From Chryseobacterium gleum (GTDB lineage Bacteria > Bacteroidota > Bacteroidia > Flavobacteriales > BACL11), in contig CAMBDW010000006.1 in assembly GCA_945865535.1 (NCBI GenBank), positions 1 to 64,000 of the forward strand: a stretch of DNA of 64,000 bases, written 5' to 3'. The translations under genes and the position numbers were made by a program. Below, piece by piece: positions 9,023 to 17,741 of the stretch. Position 1 is the stretch's first letter. The number at the start of each line of letters is the position of its first letter. The notes under the pieces are model-generated. The model worked only from the letters and a program-made list of their open reading frames with translations. It searched no databases and was not told where the DNA came from.

Positions 9023-10001
9023 GCAAATGTTGCGGAATTGTTTTTTTCTTCTTTTTTGCTGTCTTCTTTTTGCTTGCTCCACTGAACCTGAGCAAAAAAC
9101 AAAAGAAGTTCCAAAAGTAAAAATTGAAGTCCCAATTTTTAATCCTGATTCTGCTTATTACTTTGTAGAAAAGCAAGTGAGTTTTGGCCCTAGAGTTATT
9201 TCTTCTAACCCTTGGAAAAACTGTGCTATTTGGTTAGAGAAAAAATTCAAAACTTACACCCCAAATGTTCTTGTACAAGAAGCTCCCATTACAACTTATG
9301 ATGGGAAAAAACATACTCTAAAAAATATTATTGCAAGTTTTTCACCAGAAAAAAATAACCGCATTGCCCTTTTTGCTCATTGGGACAGCCGCCACATTGC
9401 CGACCATGATACCAAAAACCAAGATGCTCCTATTCTAGGGGCTAATGATGGGGGAAGTGGAGTTGGTGTGCTTTTAGAATTAGCCCGTCAATTCAGTATT
9501 AAAAACCCAAATATTGGGGTAGATATCATTCTTTTTGATGCTGAAGATTATGGCCAGCCAGAAGATTCTAAATTTCCAATCATGCAAGATTCTTGGTGCT
9601 TAGGCTCTCAATATTGGAGTAAAAATCTGCATAAACCAAACTACTATGCTCGATATGGTATTTTACTTGATATGGTTGGAGCAAAAAATGCTACTTTTAG
9701 AAAGGAGGAAATCTCATCTTATTATGCTCCAAATATTTTGGAAAAAGTTTGGCGCAAAGCAAATCAATTGGGCTATGGAAACCATTTTGTATTTGAAAAC
9801 GCCAAGCAAATTGTGGACGACCATTTATATGTGAACCAAATTACTGGGATCCCAACTATTGATATTATTGAATACGACCCAGCTACCGAAAGTAACTTTA
9901 ACAAACATTGGCACACCCATAAAGATGATATGGGTAATATCGACAAAAACACTTTAAATGCTGTGGGGCAAACTTTATTGGAAGTTATTTATAATGAATA
10001 A
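9015..10001 (+). CDS. Glutaminyl-peptide cyclotransferase-like M28 lipoprotein
   Basis: Zinc-dependent enzyme of the M28 fold that most resembles type II glutaminyl cyclases, which turn N-terminal Gln into pyroglutamate on exported proteins. The start region [18 protein letters not shown] is a lipoprotein signal with lipobox LFAC, so it should be anchored in the envelope. Metal and active-site motifs in order: [31 protein letters not shown], a Trp-rich SWCLGSQYW, and [10 protein letters not shown] near the C-terminus. I choose the ATG at 9015, which overlaps the cysS stop by 8 bp; the ATG at 9027 is also possible and an upstream ATG at 8991 lies deeper in cysS. An M28 aminopeptidase is the alternative. 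Confidence 0.82.
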   Translation: MTKQMLRNCFFLLFCCLLFACSTEPEQKTKEVPKVKIEVPIFNPDSAYYFVEKQVSFGPRVISSNPWKNCAIWLEKKFKTYTPNVLVQEAPITTYDGKKHTLKNIIASFSPEKNNRIALFAHWDSRHIADHDTKNQDAPILGANDGGSGVGVLLELARQFSIKNPNIGVDIILFDAEDYGQPEDSKFPIMQDSWCLGSQYWSKNLHKPNYYARYGILLDMVGAKNATFRKEEISSYYAPNILEKVWRKANQLGYGNHFVFENAKQIVDDHLYVNQITGIPTIDIIEYDPATESNFNKHWHTHKDDMGNIDKNTLNAVGQTLLEVIYNE

Positions 10002-10482
10002 GCTCTTTTTATTTTCCTTACTATTTTTGTTATTGGCATGCGAAAGTAAAAACCCCGAATATGAAGCAAATTTATCAACTCACAAACAGCTTGTGACTGA
10101 GCTAAATGCTTTTTATTCTAATCCAGATTCAGCCTCCTTAGATATTAGTGATTTTTTTACTGATGATTTTTTATTTTACTATTTCCCAGCTGGTTCTCCT
10201 AAAGGAGTAGAGGCTTCTAAAAGTGAATATTTTGAAATCCTACAGAATCTAAAAAATTCTGGGTTTGTAATAAAAATTGGTCATTCTATTTACTTACCAG
10301 GAATTGATGAACATACTCATAAAGTTGATGGAAGCATTCGCTTGTATTATGGAGTAACTGTTAGAAAAGAAAATAGTGTAGCGCTCTCGGCATACCGAAC
10401 TATTAATTTTGAAAATGGAAAAATTTCTGGCATTTGGGAATGGGCTGATTATGGTGGATTAACCAAGCAGTTATATGATTAA
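9994..10482 (+). CDS. NTF2-like (SnoaL fold) lipoprotein
   Basis: 162-residue envelope lipoprotein: [18 protein letters not shown] has a clean lipobox (LLAC). The mature part looks like an NTF2/SnoaL-type cone fold: an initial helix (LVTELNAFYSN), acidic DFFTDDFLFYYFPAGSPKG, then strands ending GKISGIWEWADYGGLTKQL. Such proteins are often annotated as nuclear transport factor 2 family; substrate unknown. The ATG at 9994 overlaps the previous stop by 8 bp. The open frame extends upstream but only inside the cyclase gene. Confidence 0.7.
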   Translation: MNKLFLFSLLFLLLACESKNPEYEANLSTHKQLVTELNAFYSNPDSASLDISDFFTDDFLFYYFPAGSPKGVEASKSEYFEILQNLKNSGFVIKIGHSIYLPGIDEHTHKVDGSIRLYYGVTVRKENSVALSAYRTINFENGKISGIWEWADYGGLTKQLYD

Positions 10483-10487
10483 CTTTT

Positions 10488-10540
10488 TTAGTTTCTTTTT
10501 AAATAACTTATTTTTTTTCAAAGAAAATTGAAAAAATACA
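10488..10540 (+). repeat. Partial duplicate of the DUF6122 coding sequence
   Basis: About 50 bp here are nearly the same as 10677-10729 inside the next gene, including 20 identical bases (TTTTTTTTCAAAGAAAATTG at 10511-10530 and 10701-10720) and matching flanks (TAGTTnCTTTTT, ATAnCTTA). In this copy the frame is closed by a TGA, so it reads as a decayed fragment of the downstream gene. Low sequence complexity leaves chance open. Confidence 0.4.
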
Positions 10541-10545
10541 CACAA

Positions 10546-10635
10546 ATGCTTGATTACAAACACGTACCTATCCCCAACTTATCAATACTAGATTTACTAT
10601 TTATGGAAGGTCAAAATGCCATAAGTTTTTTCTGA
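10546..10635 (+). CDS. Possible 29-residue leader ORF before DUF6122
   Basis: ATG at 10546 opens 29 codons (MLDYKHVPIPNLSILDLLF, then MEGQNAISFF) ending in a TGA that overlaps the next ATG (TGATG), a typical coupling arrangement. No family recognised. The composition looks protein-like, but the length is too short to be sure. Confidence 0.3.
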   Translation: MLDYKHVPIPNLSILDLLFMEGQNAISFF

Positions 10636-10946
10636 TGATTTTGGCTAAATTCATCATTCATTACGGACTTCATTTTATAGTTCCTTTTTTTATAGCTTAC
10701 TTTTTTTTCAAAGAAAATTGGAAAAAAGTGTACCTTATTTTCTTGGCTTCTATGTTGATTGATTTGGATCATTTACTTGCAGATCCCATTTTTGACAGCT
10801 CTAGATGTAGCATCAATTTTCATCCTTTACACACGTATTATGCTGCAGGAATTTATGCTGTTGGATTGTTTTTTAGAAAAACACAAATCCTTGCCTTTGC
10901 ATTACTTTTCCACTTGCTGACAGATTTTATTGATTGTTATCTCTGA
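10635..10946 (+). CDS. DUF6122 family small membrane protein
   Basis: 103-residue integral membrane protein of unknown function. It has hydrophobic segments at about 8-26, 31-45 and 70-100 and a conserved core MLIDLDHLLADPIFD followed by RCSINFHPLHTYY, whose Asp and His residues resemble the metal-binding pattern of YdjM/membrane metal-hydrolase-like proteins. That resemblance is inference. It follows the NTF2-like gene by about 150 bp holding a decayed duplicate of its own coding sequence. Confidence 0.72.
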   Translation: MILAKFIIHYGLHFIVPFFIAYFFFKENWKKVYLIFLASMLIDLDHLLADPIFDSSRCSINFHPLHTYYAAGIYAVGLFFRKTQILAFALLFHLLTDFIDCYL

Positions 10947-10982
10947 AAAGGGGAAAATTATAATCTTACTTCCCCCATTTTC
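10945..10982 (+). terminator. Candidate stem-loop terminator after DUF6122
   Basis: Imperfect inverted repeat GAAAAGGGGAA / TTCCCC-CA-TTTTC with a 14-nt loop just behind the DUF6122 stop. Its 3' run is T-rich but interrupted. Confidence 0.4.
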
Positions 10983-11007
10983 TCTGCATAGATTTGCCGT
11001 AATTTTT

Positions 11008-11015
11008 TAGATTTG
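11008..11015 (+). promoter_or_regulatory. -7 promoter element of the class V aminotransferase gene
   Basis: TAGATTTG lies only 5 bp before the ATG at 11021, and 26 bp before the next in-frame ATG at 11042. If the first ATG is used the mRNA would be leaderless. Confidence 0.45.
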
Positions 11016-11020
11016 CAAAT

Positions 11021-12190
11021 ATGGAATTAGGAACTAACAGTATGAAATCATTATTTATGTTGGATTCAGATATTACTTATTTGAATCATGGTTCATTTGG
11101 AGCTTGTCCTAAAGAGATTTTTAGTGCTTTAGTGAAATGGCAAGAAGTAATGGAAAAAGATCCAGTAAAACATTTGGCCTTTGATGTTTTTAAACATTTG
11201 GAAAAGTCTAGAGAAGCGCTCTCCTTATATGTAAACTGCCATAAAGACGATCTTGCTTTTTTCCCCAATCCTTCTACTGCTTTAAATACTGCTTTAAGAA
11301 GTTTGGACTTGAAAAAGGGAGATGAAATTCTAACCACCAATCATGAATATGGGGCCATGGATAGGGCTTGGAGATTCTTGTGTAAAAAAACAGGGGCAAT
11401 GTATATCAATCAAAAGATTTCTTTGCCATTAACTTCAAAAGAACAGTTTATTCATGACTTTAAAAAAGGGATAACCAAGAATACTAAAGTGATTTTTTTA
11501 AGTCATATTACTAGCCCTACCGCTTTAATTTTTCCTGTAAAAGAAATTTGCGAAATTGCAAGAGAAAGGAATATAATTACCATTATTGATGGGGCTCATG
11601 CTCCAGCGCAAATAAATGTAGCTATTTTAGATATAAATCCTGATTTTTATTGTGGCGCCTGTCATAAATGGATGTGCTCGCCAAAAGGAGTAGCATTTTT
11701 ATATGTTAAAAAGGAATTTCAAAAACGGATAGAACCTCTTGTAATTAGTTGGGGATATGAAGCGGACAACCCAAGTCACTCGCAATTCTTGGATTATTTG
11801 CAGTGGCAAGGCACCTATGATATGTCTGCCTATTTGACAATCCCGGATACCATTGATTTTTTAAAAAAATACAATTGGAATGAGCTTACACAAAAGTGCC
11901 ATAAACTTAATATTTGGGCGAAAGATAAAATTGTAAGTGAATTGGGAATAGACTCATTATGTAGCGATTCATTTTTAGGCCAAATGAGTAGTTTTTATTT
12001 TGATTTTAAAGATCCTTTAAGCGATCAAAACAAAATGGACTTTTATAATAAGTACCAAATACAAGTTCCGTTTATGAGTTGGAATAACAAAACCCTTTTT
12101 AGAATTTCTATACAAGCTTATAATAACGAGCAAGATATTTACAAATTAATTGAGGCTCTTAAAGATTATCAAAAAGAGAAAAGAGCTTAA
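11021..12190 (+). CDS. Class V aminotransferase-fold PLP enzyme (isopenicillin N epimerase-like)
   Basis: PLP-dependent enzyme of 389 residues. It has the family signature YLNHGSFGACPKEI near the N-terminus, NPSTALN for phosphate binding, IDGAHAPAQ and the Schiff-base Lys in GACHKWMCSPKGVAFLYV (near residue 218). Relatives are annotated as isopenicillin N epimerase-like or cysteine desulfurase-like; the actual substrate cannot be read from sequence and no biosynthetic cluster is nearby. The start is uncertain: ATG 11021 gives eight-residue-longer MELGTNS, while ATG 11042 (MKSLFMLDSDITYL) fits the normal promoter distance better. Confidence 0.85.
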   Translation: MELGTNSMKSLFMLDSDITYLNHGSFGACPKEIFSALVKWQEVMEKDPVKHLAFDVFKHLEKSREALSLYVNCHKDDLAFFPNPSTALNTALRSLDLKKGDEILTTNHEYGAMDRAWRFLCKKTGAMYINQKISLPLTSKEQFIHDFKKGITKNTKVIFLSHITSPTALIFPVKEICEIARERNIITIIDGAHAPAQINVAILDINPDFYCGACHKWMCSPKGVAFLYVKKEFQKRIEPLVISWGYEADNPSHSQFLDYLQWQGTYDMSAYLTIPDTIDFLKKYNWNELTQKCHKLNIWAKDKIVSELGIDSLCSDSFLGQMSSFYFDFKDPLSDQNKMDFYNKYQIQVPFMSWNNKTLFRISIQAYNNEQDIYKLIEALKDYQKEKRA

Positions 12191-12227
12191 TCTTACTACT
12201 CTGATACCTTTCTCTTTATATTTTTAT

Positions 12228-12235
12228 TAAGTTTG
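12228..12235 (+). promoter_or_regulatory. Possible -7 element before the omega-amidase gene
   Basis: TAAGTTTG stands 4 bp before the GTG start at 12240. The upstream gene ends only 50 bp earlier, so readthrough could also supply the transcript. Confidence 0.35.
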
Positions 12236-12239
12236 TTGT

Positions 12240-13016
12240 GTGAAACAAAACCTCAGTATCTCATTAATTCAATCTCATCTATTTTGGCAAGATGTAGCTA
12301 AGAACCTTGCTCATTTTTCAGATTTAATTGCTCCAATAAAACAAACGGATATTATTTTTCTGCCTGAAATGTTCAACACGGCATTTTGCCCTACTTCCAA
12401 TCATTTAGCAGAAAAAATGGATGGAAAAACGGTTAGCTGGATGAAAGAAATTGCCAAACAAAAAAAATGTGCTATTGCTGGTAGTTTAATGATCCAAGAA
12501 AATGAAAAAATCTACAACCGTTTAATTTGGATTTCAAAAAGTGGAGAAATCTCAAGCTATGACAAACGGCACTTATTTTCATTAATTAAAGAAAATGAGT
12601 CGCTATCTCCAGGTAAGGATAGATTAATTGTAGAGGTGGCAGGTTGGAAGATTTGTCCGCTTATTTGTTATGATTTGCGTTTTCCGGTTTTCTCTCGTAA
12701 TAATGTAGATTATGATATTTTAATCTATTTGGCCAATTGGCCAATTAAACGAATTGATGCTTGGGATACCCTTCTAAAAGCTCGAGCGATTGAGAATCAA
12801 TGTTACACTATTGGGGTAAATAGAGTCGGTGATGATGGTAATAAAATCCCTTTTAATGGGCACTCCAAGGTATTTGATGCTTTTGGGAAAGAATTGTTTT
12901 CTGCTGCTGAAAATAAAGAAGAGGTTTTGCAAATTGAACTCTCTTTGGATGATTTAAAACTCAAAAGAAGGCAAATGAATTTTTTACAAGATAGAGATAA
13001 TTTTACTCTTGAATAA
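12240..13016 (+). CDS. Nitrilase-superfamily omega-amidase
   Basis: 258-residue carbon-nitrogen hydrolase. The catalytic triad is visible as E43 (FLPEMFNT), K109 (YDKRHLF) and C143 (LICYDLRFPV). Length and these motifs match omega-amidase (NIT2/YafV type), which hydrolyses alpha-ketoglutaramate and ketosuccinamate left by glutamine/asparagine transaminases. This would fit methionine or kynurenine salvage, but the neighbouring PLP enzyme is not an obvious partner. GTG start at 12240. The end overlaps the convergent Ig-like lipoprotein gene by 14 bp. Confidence 0.88.
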   Translation: MKQNLSISLIQSHLFWQDVAKNLAHFSDLIAPIKQTDIIFLPEMFNTAFCPTSNHLAEKMDGKTVSWMKEIAKQKKCAIAGSLMIQENEKIYNRLIWISKSGEISSYDKRHLFSLIKENESLSPGKDRLIVEVAGWKICPLICYDLRFPVFSRNNVDYDILIYLANWPIKRIDAWDTLLKARAIENQCYTIGVNRVGDDGNKIPFNGHSKVFDAFGKELFSAAENKEEVLQIELSLDDLKLKRRQMNFLQDRDNFTLE

Positions 13017-14085
13017 TCCATTCTAACTCTAAATCCCAATTGGAACGAATGGTAATTTCAGAAGGGTAATTCGCCACTTTTTCTGCTAAGATTCTACTCT
13101 CCCAATTACCCGTATTCCAAATTCTATCTTGGTTGTTATCCACAATGTATTTTAGTTGATATTTTCCTGGCACAATCTCATCCATTAAATATGGTTTTTT
13201 AGAAAAATAAAATTCGGTAATCACTTTTTCATTCTGCAATAATTGAAAAATACAAGGCCCGTTTTCATCAATACTAATTTCTAGTTTTCCTGAAGACAGT
13301 TCTTCTTTTTTAACAATGGAATCAGAAATAATACTATCAGATTTTAATCCCGCAGAATCTGTACTTGTACTGTCCATTGTAAGAATTGGATCAAAAGCAA
13401 AAAGTGAAATAAAACTATCAATTTTAGCATTTATGACTTTATCTAAAAAAGCAATTTTTTCTTTTTCATTATAAATAAAATCAATATCAGTAAGTGCTAC
13501 AATTTTGTAATTTTTGTCTTTTAAATTAGGAAAATGAAAGATCCCTTTTTTGTCTGTTTTTGCAATATAATTAGGCGTTTCTTTAAAAATAAGGGTGTCA
13601 TTTAAATCCTCAGTAAAAAGCATCACCCAAGCATTTTCTAAGGGCTTTAAAGTATACGCATCTTGCAAATTACCACTTAGAACAAGTGTGTCAAAATTAT
13701 CCGTTGTTGAAAATTTATAGTTTAAAGTATCTAAAATATTTCCTTCATTATTATCCTTAATGCAGGAATTTAAAGCAATATAATAAGTGGTGTTTTTATT
13801 TAGAGTATCTTCAATAGTTATGAAAAGCGTTTGTCCTTTTATTTTCTTTTTAACTGTTTTTTTTGTAGGAGGCGAGATATAAAAATATTCTTCAAACTTG
13901 TTTAGTTGGATGTACTCATCAAATTGAAATGAAATAGTTTTGCTAAATTCATTTTTGGAGCTTTCAATAATTGTTGCGTTTAGGAGTTTTGGGGCATCAA
14001 TATCTTTATCTCCTCCAGTTGGGGTAACCATATTTGCGCAACTAGCTAATAGGAAAATTAAAAAAATATTTAGAAAGAATCTCAT
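13003..14085 (-). CDS. Ig-like domain lipoprotein (Big_5 type)
   Basis: 360-residue envelope lipoprotein with signal MRFFLNIFLIFLLASCAN (lipobox LASC). The mature start MVTPTGGDKDIDAPKLLNA is typical of a Bacteroidota family with an N-terminal bacterial Ig-like (Big_5) domain (FDEYIQLNKFEEYFYISPP, NTTYYIALNSCIKDNNEGN) followed by a carboxypeptidase-regulatory-like beta domain (GNLQDAYTLKPLENAWVML, DKKGIFHFPNLKDKNYKIV). The C-terminal part (IRSNWDLELEWII) closes the fold. Function unknown. Start taken at ATG 14085; the frame reaches a GTG six bases earlier. Confidence 0.75.
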   Translation of the reverse strand: MRFFLNIFLIFLLASCANMVTPTGGDKDIDAPKLLNATIIESSKNEFSKTISFQFDEYIQLNKFEEYFYISPPTKKTVKKKIKGQTLFITIEDTLNKNTTYYIALNSCIKDNNEGNILDTLNYKFSTTDNFDTLVLSGNLQDAYTLKPLENAWVMLFTEDLNDTLIFKETPNYIAKTDKKGIFHFPNLKDKNYKIVALTDIDFIYNEKEKIAFLDKVINAKIDSFISLFAFDPILTMDSTSTDSAGLKSDSIISDSIVKKEELSSGKLEISIDENGPCIFQLLQNEKVITEFYFSKKPYLMDEIVPGKYQLKYIVDNNQDRIWNTGNWESRILAEKVANYPSEITIRSNWDLELEWIIQE

Positions 14086-14148
14086 CAGCACAAATAAACG
14101 AATAAAATGCTATAACTGGTATCGGTTAAGCTGATAACTAGAGTTATT

Positions 14149-14832
14149 TTAGGCAACAGCAATTGTTGCAATACTTACTTTTACCTCATCAATTTCTAAC
14201 AGTTTTTGTGCACATGCCTCCAAAGTTGCTCCTGTTGTTACCACATCATCTACTAATAAGATATGTTTCCCTTGTAATTCTAATGGATTTTTTAATGCAA
14301 AAGATTGCATCATATTTTCCCATCTACTAAAACGTTTTCTTTTGGTTTGAGAATCCGTATTTGCTATTCGAATTAATGATTTTTGATCGATCTTTATTTT
14401 GAGTATTTCGCTCATTCCTTTTGCCAAAAAATCGGACTGATTATAGCCTCTTAATTTTTGTTTTTGTTTATGCAGCGGCACAGGAATAATAAGATCCAAA
14501 TCATTAAAAAAATCAGATTCGTTTATTGCGTATGCCAATTGTTTGCCTAAGAAAATACCAATATTCTTACCCTCTTCATATTTTAATGTGTGGATAATTT
14601 TTTGAGCATTACCCTCTTTATTAAAAATAAAAAGCGCAGCAGCATTTTCTAGTTGAACTCTACCCCAAAACCTTTTACTTACTTCATTTTCTTTTACCGT
14701 AAAGCAGTCTGTTTTTGGGGTTTGATGCAAACAAGTGGCGCAAACACATTCTTCATGTTTTAGCAGGCTTTCTTCACAGATTAAACATAACTGAGGGTAA
14801 AATAGTGCAAGAAAGTCATTAAAAAATTTCAT
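14149..14832 (-). CDS. comF: ComF family phosphoribosyltransferase-like protein
   Basis: 227 residues. An N-terminal zinc-ribbon-like cysteine set (CLICEESLLKHEE, CVCATC) is followed by a phosphoribosyltransferase fold with the PRPP loop ILLVDDVVTTGATLEAC near residues 190-206, plus the ComF-typical RGYNQSDFLAKGM and KRKRFSRWENM. ComF/GntX proteins are linked to DNA uptake and may help RecA-loading or primosome proteins; in Bacteroidota the role is unproven. It stands alone between the Ig-like lipoprotein and nrdJ. Confidence 0.88.
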   Translation of the reverse strand: MKFFNDFLALFYPQLCLICEESLLKHEECVCATCLHQTPKTDCFTVKENEVSKRFWGRVQLENAAALFIFNKEGNAQKIIHTLKYEEGKNIGIFLGKQLAYAINESDFFNDLDLIIPVPLHKQKQKLRGYNQSDFLAKGMSEILKIKIDQKSLIRIANTDSQTKRKRFSRWENMMQSFALKNPLELQGKHILLVDDVVTTGATLEACAQKLLEIDEVKVSIATIAVA

Positions 14833-14860
14833 GTAGCAATTTATAAATTAATTGACAATA

Positions 14861-14886
14861 AAAAACCCGCCATATAGCGGGTTTTT
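14861..14886 (-). terminator. Rho-independent terminator of nrdJ
   Basis: Perfect 10-bp inverted repeat AAAAACCCGC/GCGGGTTTTT with a 6-nt loop, 22 bp after the nrdJ stop, ending in T-runs on both strands, so it could act in both directions. Confidence 0.85.
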
Positions 14887-14907
14887 ATAAATCTATTTAG
14901 TATTAGT

Positions 14908-17496
14908 TTATCCACATTTACTATAACCGCAGTTAACACATTTAAGACAGCCTTCTTGATAAACTAAGCAACCAGCAGTACAATCACTACAAATTTTGTC
15001 ATTAACTTGCGTGCCATCAGTAATAAATGTTTTAAGTGCTCTTACAACACCACTTTTCCAAGTATTGATATTTGCGTCATACAGGTTCATTTTTTCAATT
15101 AAATCAACTACATAATGCAAGGGCATTCCGTGCCTTAAAATTCCAGAAATAAGCTTAGCATAATTCCAAAACTCTTTATCAAATGAACGAGATAAACCAC
15201 CCATAGTCACTTTATACCCATCTTTATCTTCATACTGGAAATCATATTGCGAAGAACCATCTTCTCTTCTGTTTTTTATAACCCAGCCATACTCAACAGT
15301 AGGGGGCATATTAAAGACGTCCTCCGTTTTACCAGTAAAAATTTCGTAAGGCCTTCCATTCAATAGCCCTACTACGGCAATCCATTTTTCCTTATTATTT
15401 TTAAAGCGAATAACTTTTGCATCTAATCTTTCTGGTCTTGATGGCGGTTTGGTTTCTTTGAATTCAGTATTTTCCAATACCTCCTCTTTTTTCGCATCTA
15501 CTGATACTAATACCCCAGATCTAGATCCATCACGATAAACCGTAATTCCTTTAGTCCCTTGCTTCCAAGATTCTAAGTAAATATTACTTACCTCATCAAG
15601 AGAAACATCATTTGGTAAATTGATGGTAGAACTAATGGAGTGAGTGACATATTTTTGAACAACAGCTTGCATTTCAACTCTTTTTAGCCAATTAATTTCA
15701 GGAGCAGTACTGCCAGAATAAGGGCTTTTAGTAATATCCGTTTCTCCCGTTACTTCCATCCATGTTTTTAAATTGTGATGGTAGACAGTAAACTCTTGCC
15801 ACTTATCTCCAGAGTCATCAATAAAATCTACTTTTGCTTCTCTATCTTGTTCGTTAAGTTTTCTTCTTCTTTTATAATGAGTCATAAATACAGGCTCAAT
15901 TCCTGAAGAGGTTTGAGCAAGCATACTTAGGGTGCCTGTTGGTGCAACCGTACTAATTGAAATGTTTCTTCTTCCAAATTTCATCATTCTCTCATAAACA
16001 TCAGGAAGTTCTTTTTCCATCATTTGGACAAATTCTGATGTTTTTTCAATTTTTGCATCAAAACCAACAAAACTTCCCCTTGCTAAAGACATGTCAATAG
16101 AACTGTCAAATTCAGCCCTACATTTTTCTTTCATTATTTCTTCTGTTTTCGCAATGGCTTCATCTGAATCAATAGCCATTCCAAGAGCAGCAATCATATC
16201 TGCAAGGGCAGTAAATCCTAATCCTGTTCTCCTGCCTTCAATACCCGTTTTTAATAATAGCTCCCAGGTTTCTTTTTCTACAGCTTTGATTTTTTCTGGT
16301 TCATCATCAGCATCAATTTTTGCCAAAATTCTTCCTATTGCTTCTGTTTCTAAATCCACTAAGTCGTCCATTAATCTTTGTCCTTCATAAGTTGCTTTAT
16401 AGAAATCTTCCATTAAGAATTTAGCCTCTTTAGTAAAAGGCTTCTCCACAAAATTGTAAAGATTGATTGCAATTAATCTACAGCTATCTCCTCCTTGCAT
16501 TGCAATTTCGGAGCATGGGTTCGTTGATGCATTTTTATATTTAGGATATACGGAAGAAGTAGAATACCAGTGTTGGCGATCCCAGAAAATTAAACCCGGC
16601 TCAGCAGTATTATGGGCACACTTAATAATAGTGTCCCAAAGCTCTTTAGCATTTACAGTTTTAGTAAACTTAGGATTGTCTGATTCAATGGGCCATTTAT
16701 GAGTATACTCGGCATTTGCCTCAACAGCGCTCATGAATTCATCAGAAAGTCGAATTGAAATATTTGCTCCGGTTACTTTTTTTAAGTCTTGTTTGATGGT
16801 AATAAAATCCTCTACATCAGGGTGCGCAATATCCATAGATAACATTAAAGCCCCTCTTCTCCCATTTTGAGCCACTTCACGAGTTGTATTTGAAAAGCGA
16901 TTCATAAAGGAAACCGCTCCAGAAGTACTTTTTGCAGCATTAGAAACTCTAGCTCCTGCTGGTCTTAAATTTGAGATATCAACTCCAACCCCACATCTTC
17001 TTTTGAATAACTGAGCCAATTGTTGATCCGTATAAAATACCCCACCATAAGAATCGTGTAAATCAGGAACTACTATACAATTAGATAAAGATGCTAATTG
17101 GTAATAATTTCCCAATGAGCTCATTACGCTTCCTTGTGGAATAATATATCCAAATTCTTTAAAGTAGTTGTATATTTTTTCTTCGCTTAAATCTTGTCTT
17201 TCTTGGCCGTATTTAGATAGGAATTTCGCGCTACCGTTAAGATTGTATTTTAATTTATAGTCCGCCTCAATTCTACCAAATTCCTTAGCCATTCTCTTAT
17301 GCATATCATCAGGAGACTGCTCCACAAACTCACCCGAATCATTTTTCATAGCATATTTATTCATCCAAGTAGTTGCCGCTAATTCATCTCCGTTGAAATA
17401 GGAAATAGATTTTTCCAGAACCTGCTCGTAAGTGTATATTTTTTTATTTTTGGTTTTTGTCGAAAATTCTTTTTGACTTTTTAATGTTGTGGACAT
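14908..17496 (-). CDS. nrdJ: Adenosylcobalamin-dependent (class II) ribonucleotide reductase
   Basis: Makes deoxyribonucleotides from ribonucleotides using adenosylcobalamin as radical source, without oxygen. 862 residues. Visible: SNCIVVPDLHDSYGG with the N-terminal active-site Cys, RRCGVGVDISNLRPAG, the second active-site motif STNPCSEIAM (near 325), APTGTLS, and a C-terminal Cys-rich tail (CSDCTAGCLVYQEGC and CVNCGYSKCG) that combines zinc-like and redox-shuttle cysteines. Single gene without nrdAB partners in view; a hairpin terminator follows. No B12-box or cobalamin riboswitch core is visible in the 240 bp upstream; a pair of tandem 12-mers is found there instead. Confidence 0.95.
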   Translation of the reverse strand: MSTTLKSQKEFSTKTKNKKIYTYEQVLEKSISYFNGDELAATTWMNKYAMKNDSGEFVEQSPDDMHKRMAKEFGRIEADYKLKYNLNGSAKFLSKYGQERQDLSEEKIYNYFKEFGYIIPQGSVMSSLGNYYQLASLSNCIVVPDLHDSYGGVFYTDQQLAQLFKRRCGVGVDISNLRPAGARVSNAAKSTSGAVSFMNRFSNTTREVAQNGRRGALMLSMDIAHPDVEDFITIKQDLKKVTGANISIRLSDEFMSAVEANAEYTHKWPIESDNPKFTKTVNAKELWDTIIKCAHNTAEPGLIFWDRQHWYSTSSVYPKYKNASTNPCSEIAMQGGDSCRLIAINLYNFVEKPFTKEAKFLMEDFYKATYEGQRLMDDLVDLETEAIGRILAKIDADDEPEKIKAVEKETWELLLKTGIEGRRTGLGFTALADMIAALGMAIDSDEAIAKTEEIMKEKCRAEFDSSIDMSLARGSFVGFDAKIEKTSEFVQMMEKELPDVYERMMKFGRRNISISTVAPTGTLSMLAQTSSGIEPVFMTHYKRRRKLNEQDREAKVDFIDDSGDKWQEFTVYHHNLKTWMEVTGETDITKSPYSGSTAPEINWLKRVEMQAVVQKYVTHSISSTINLPNDVSLDEVSNIYLESWKQGTKGITVYRDGSRSGVLVSVDAKKEEVLENTEFKETKPPSRPERLDAKVIRFKNNKEKWIAVVGLLNGRPYEIFTGKTEDVFNMPPTVEYGWVIKNRREDGSSQYDFQYEDKDGYKVTMGGLSRSFDKEFWNYAKLISGILRHGMPLHYVVDLIEKMNLYDANINTWKSGVVRALKTFITDGTQVNDKICSDCTAGCLVYQEGCLKCVNCGYSKCG

Positions 17497-17590
17497 GCGG
17501 CTTCTTCTTTTGAGCGGTTAATTTTGTTTGATTTTTTTTCTGACTACAATTTTAAAAATAAAGTGTCTTGTTTAACTTCATTGAACTGAT

Positions 17591-17646
17591 GGTTCTCAAC
17601 AAGTTTTTCAACAAAAAGTTAAAAAGTGATTTAAGCAATTGAGAAC
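17591..17646 (-). promoter_or_regulatory. Possible nrdJ operator: tandem 12-mers and inverted repeat
   Basis: Read on the plus strand, GGTTCTCAACAA (17591-17602) is followed directly by GTTTTTCAACAA (17603-17614), matching at 10 of 12 positions. GTTCTCAA (17592-17599) also has an exact inverted partner TTGAGAAC at 17639-17646. This lies about 95-150 bp upstream of nrdJ. A regulatory role is inference. Confidence 0.3.
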
Positions 17647-17741
17647 TAATGAAATAAAATTATCGCCTATTTTAAAAAAATGAGATGCCTTAAATACAAG
17701 TAAAAGACTATGAAAATTTATATCTAGTAGATTATAGTTTT

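Noticed and set aside
17497-17741. Cobalamin riboswitch expected before nrdJ
   Set aside because: No B12-box-like sequence or matching helices seen on the minus strand; only tandem 12-mers and an inverted repeat.
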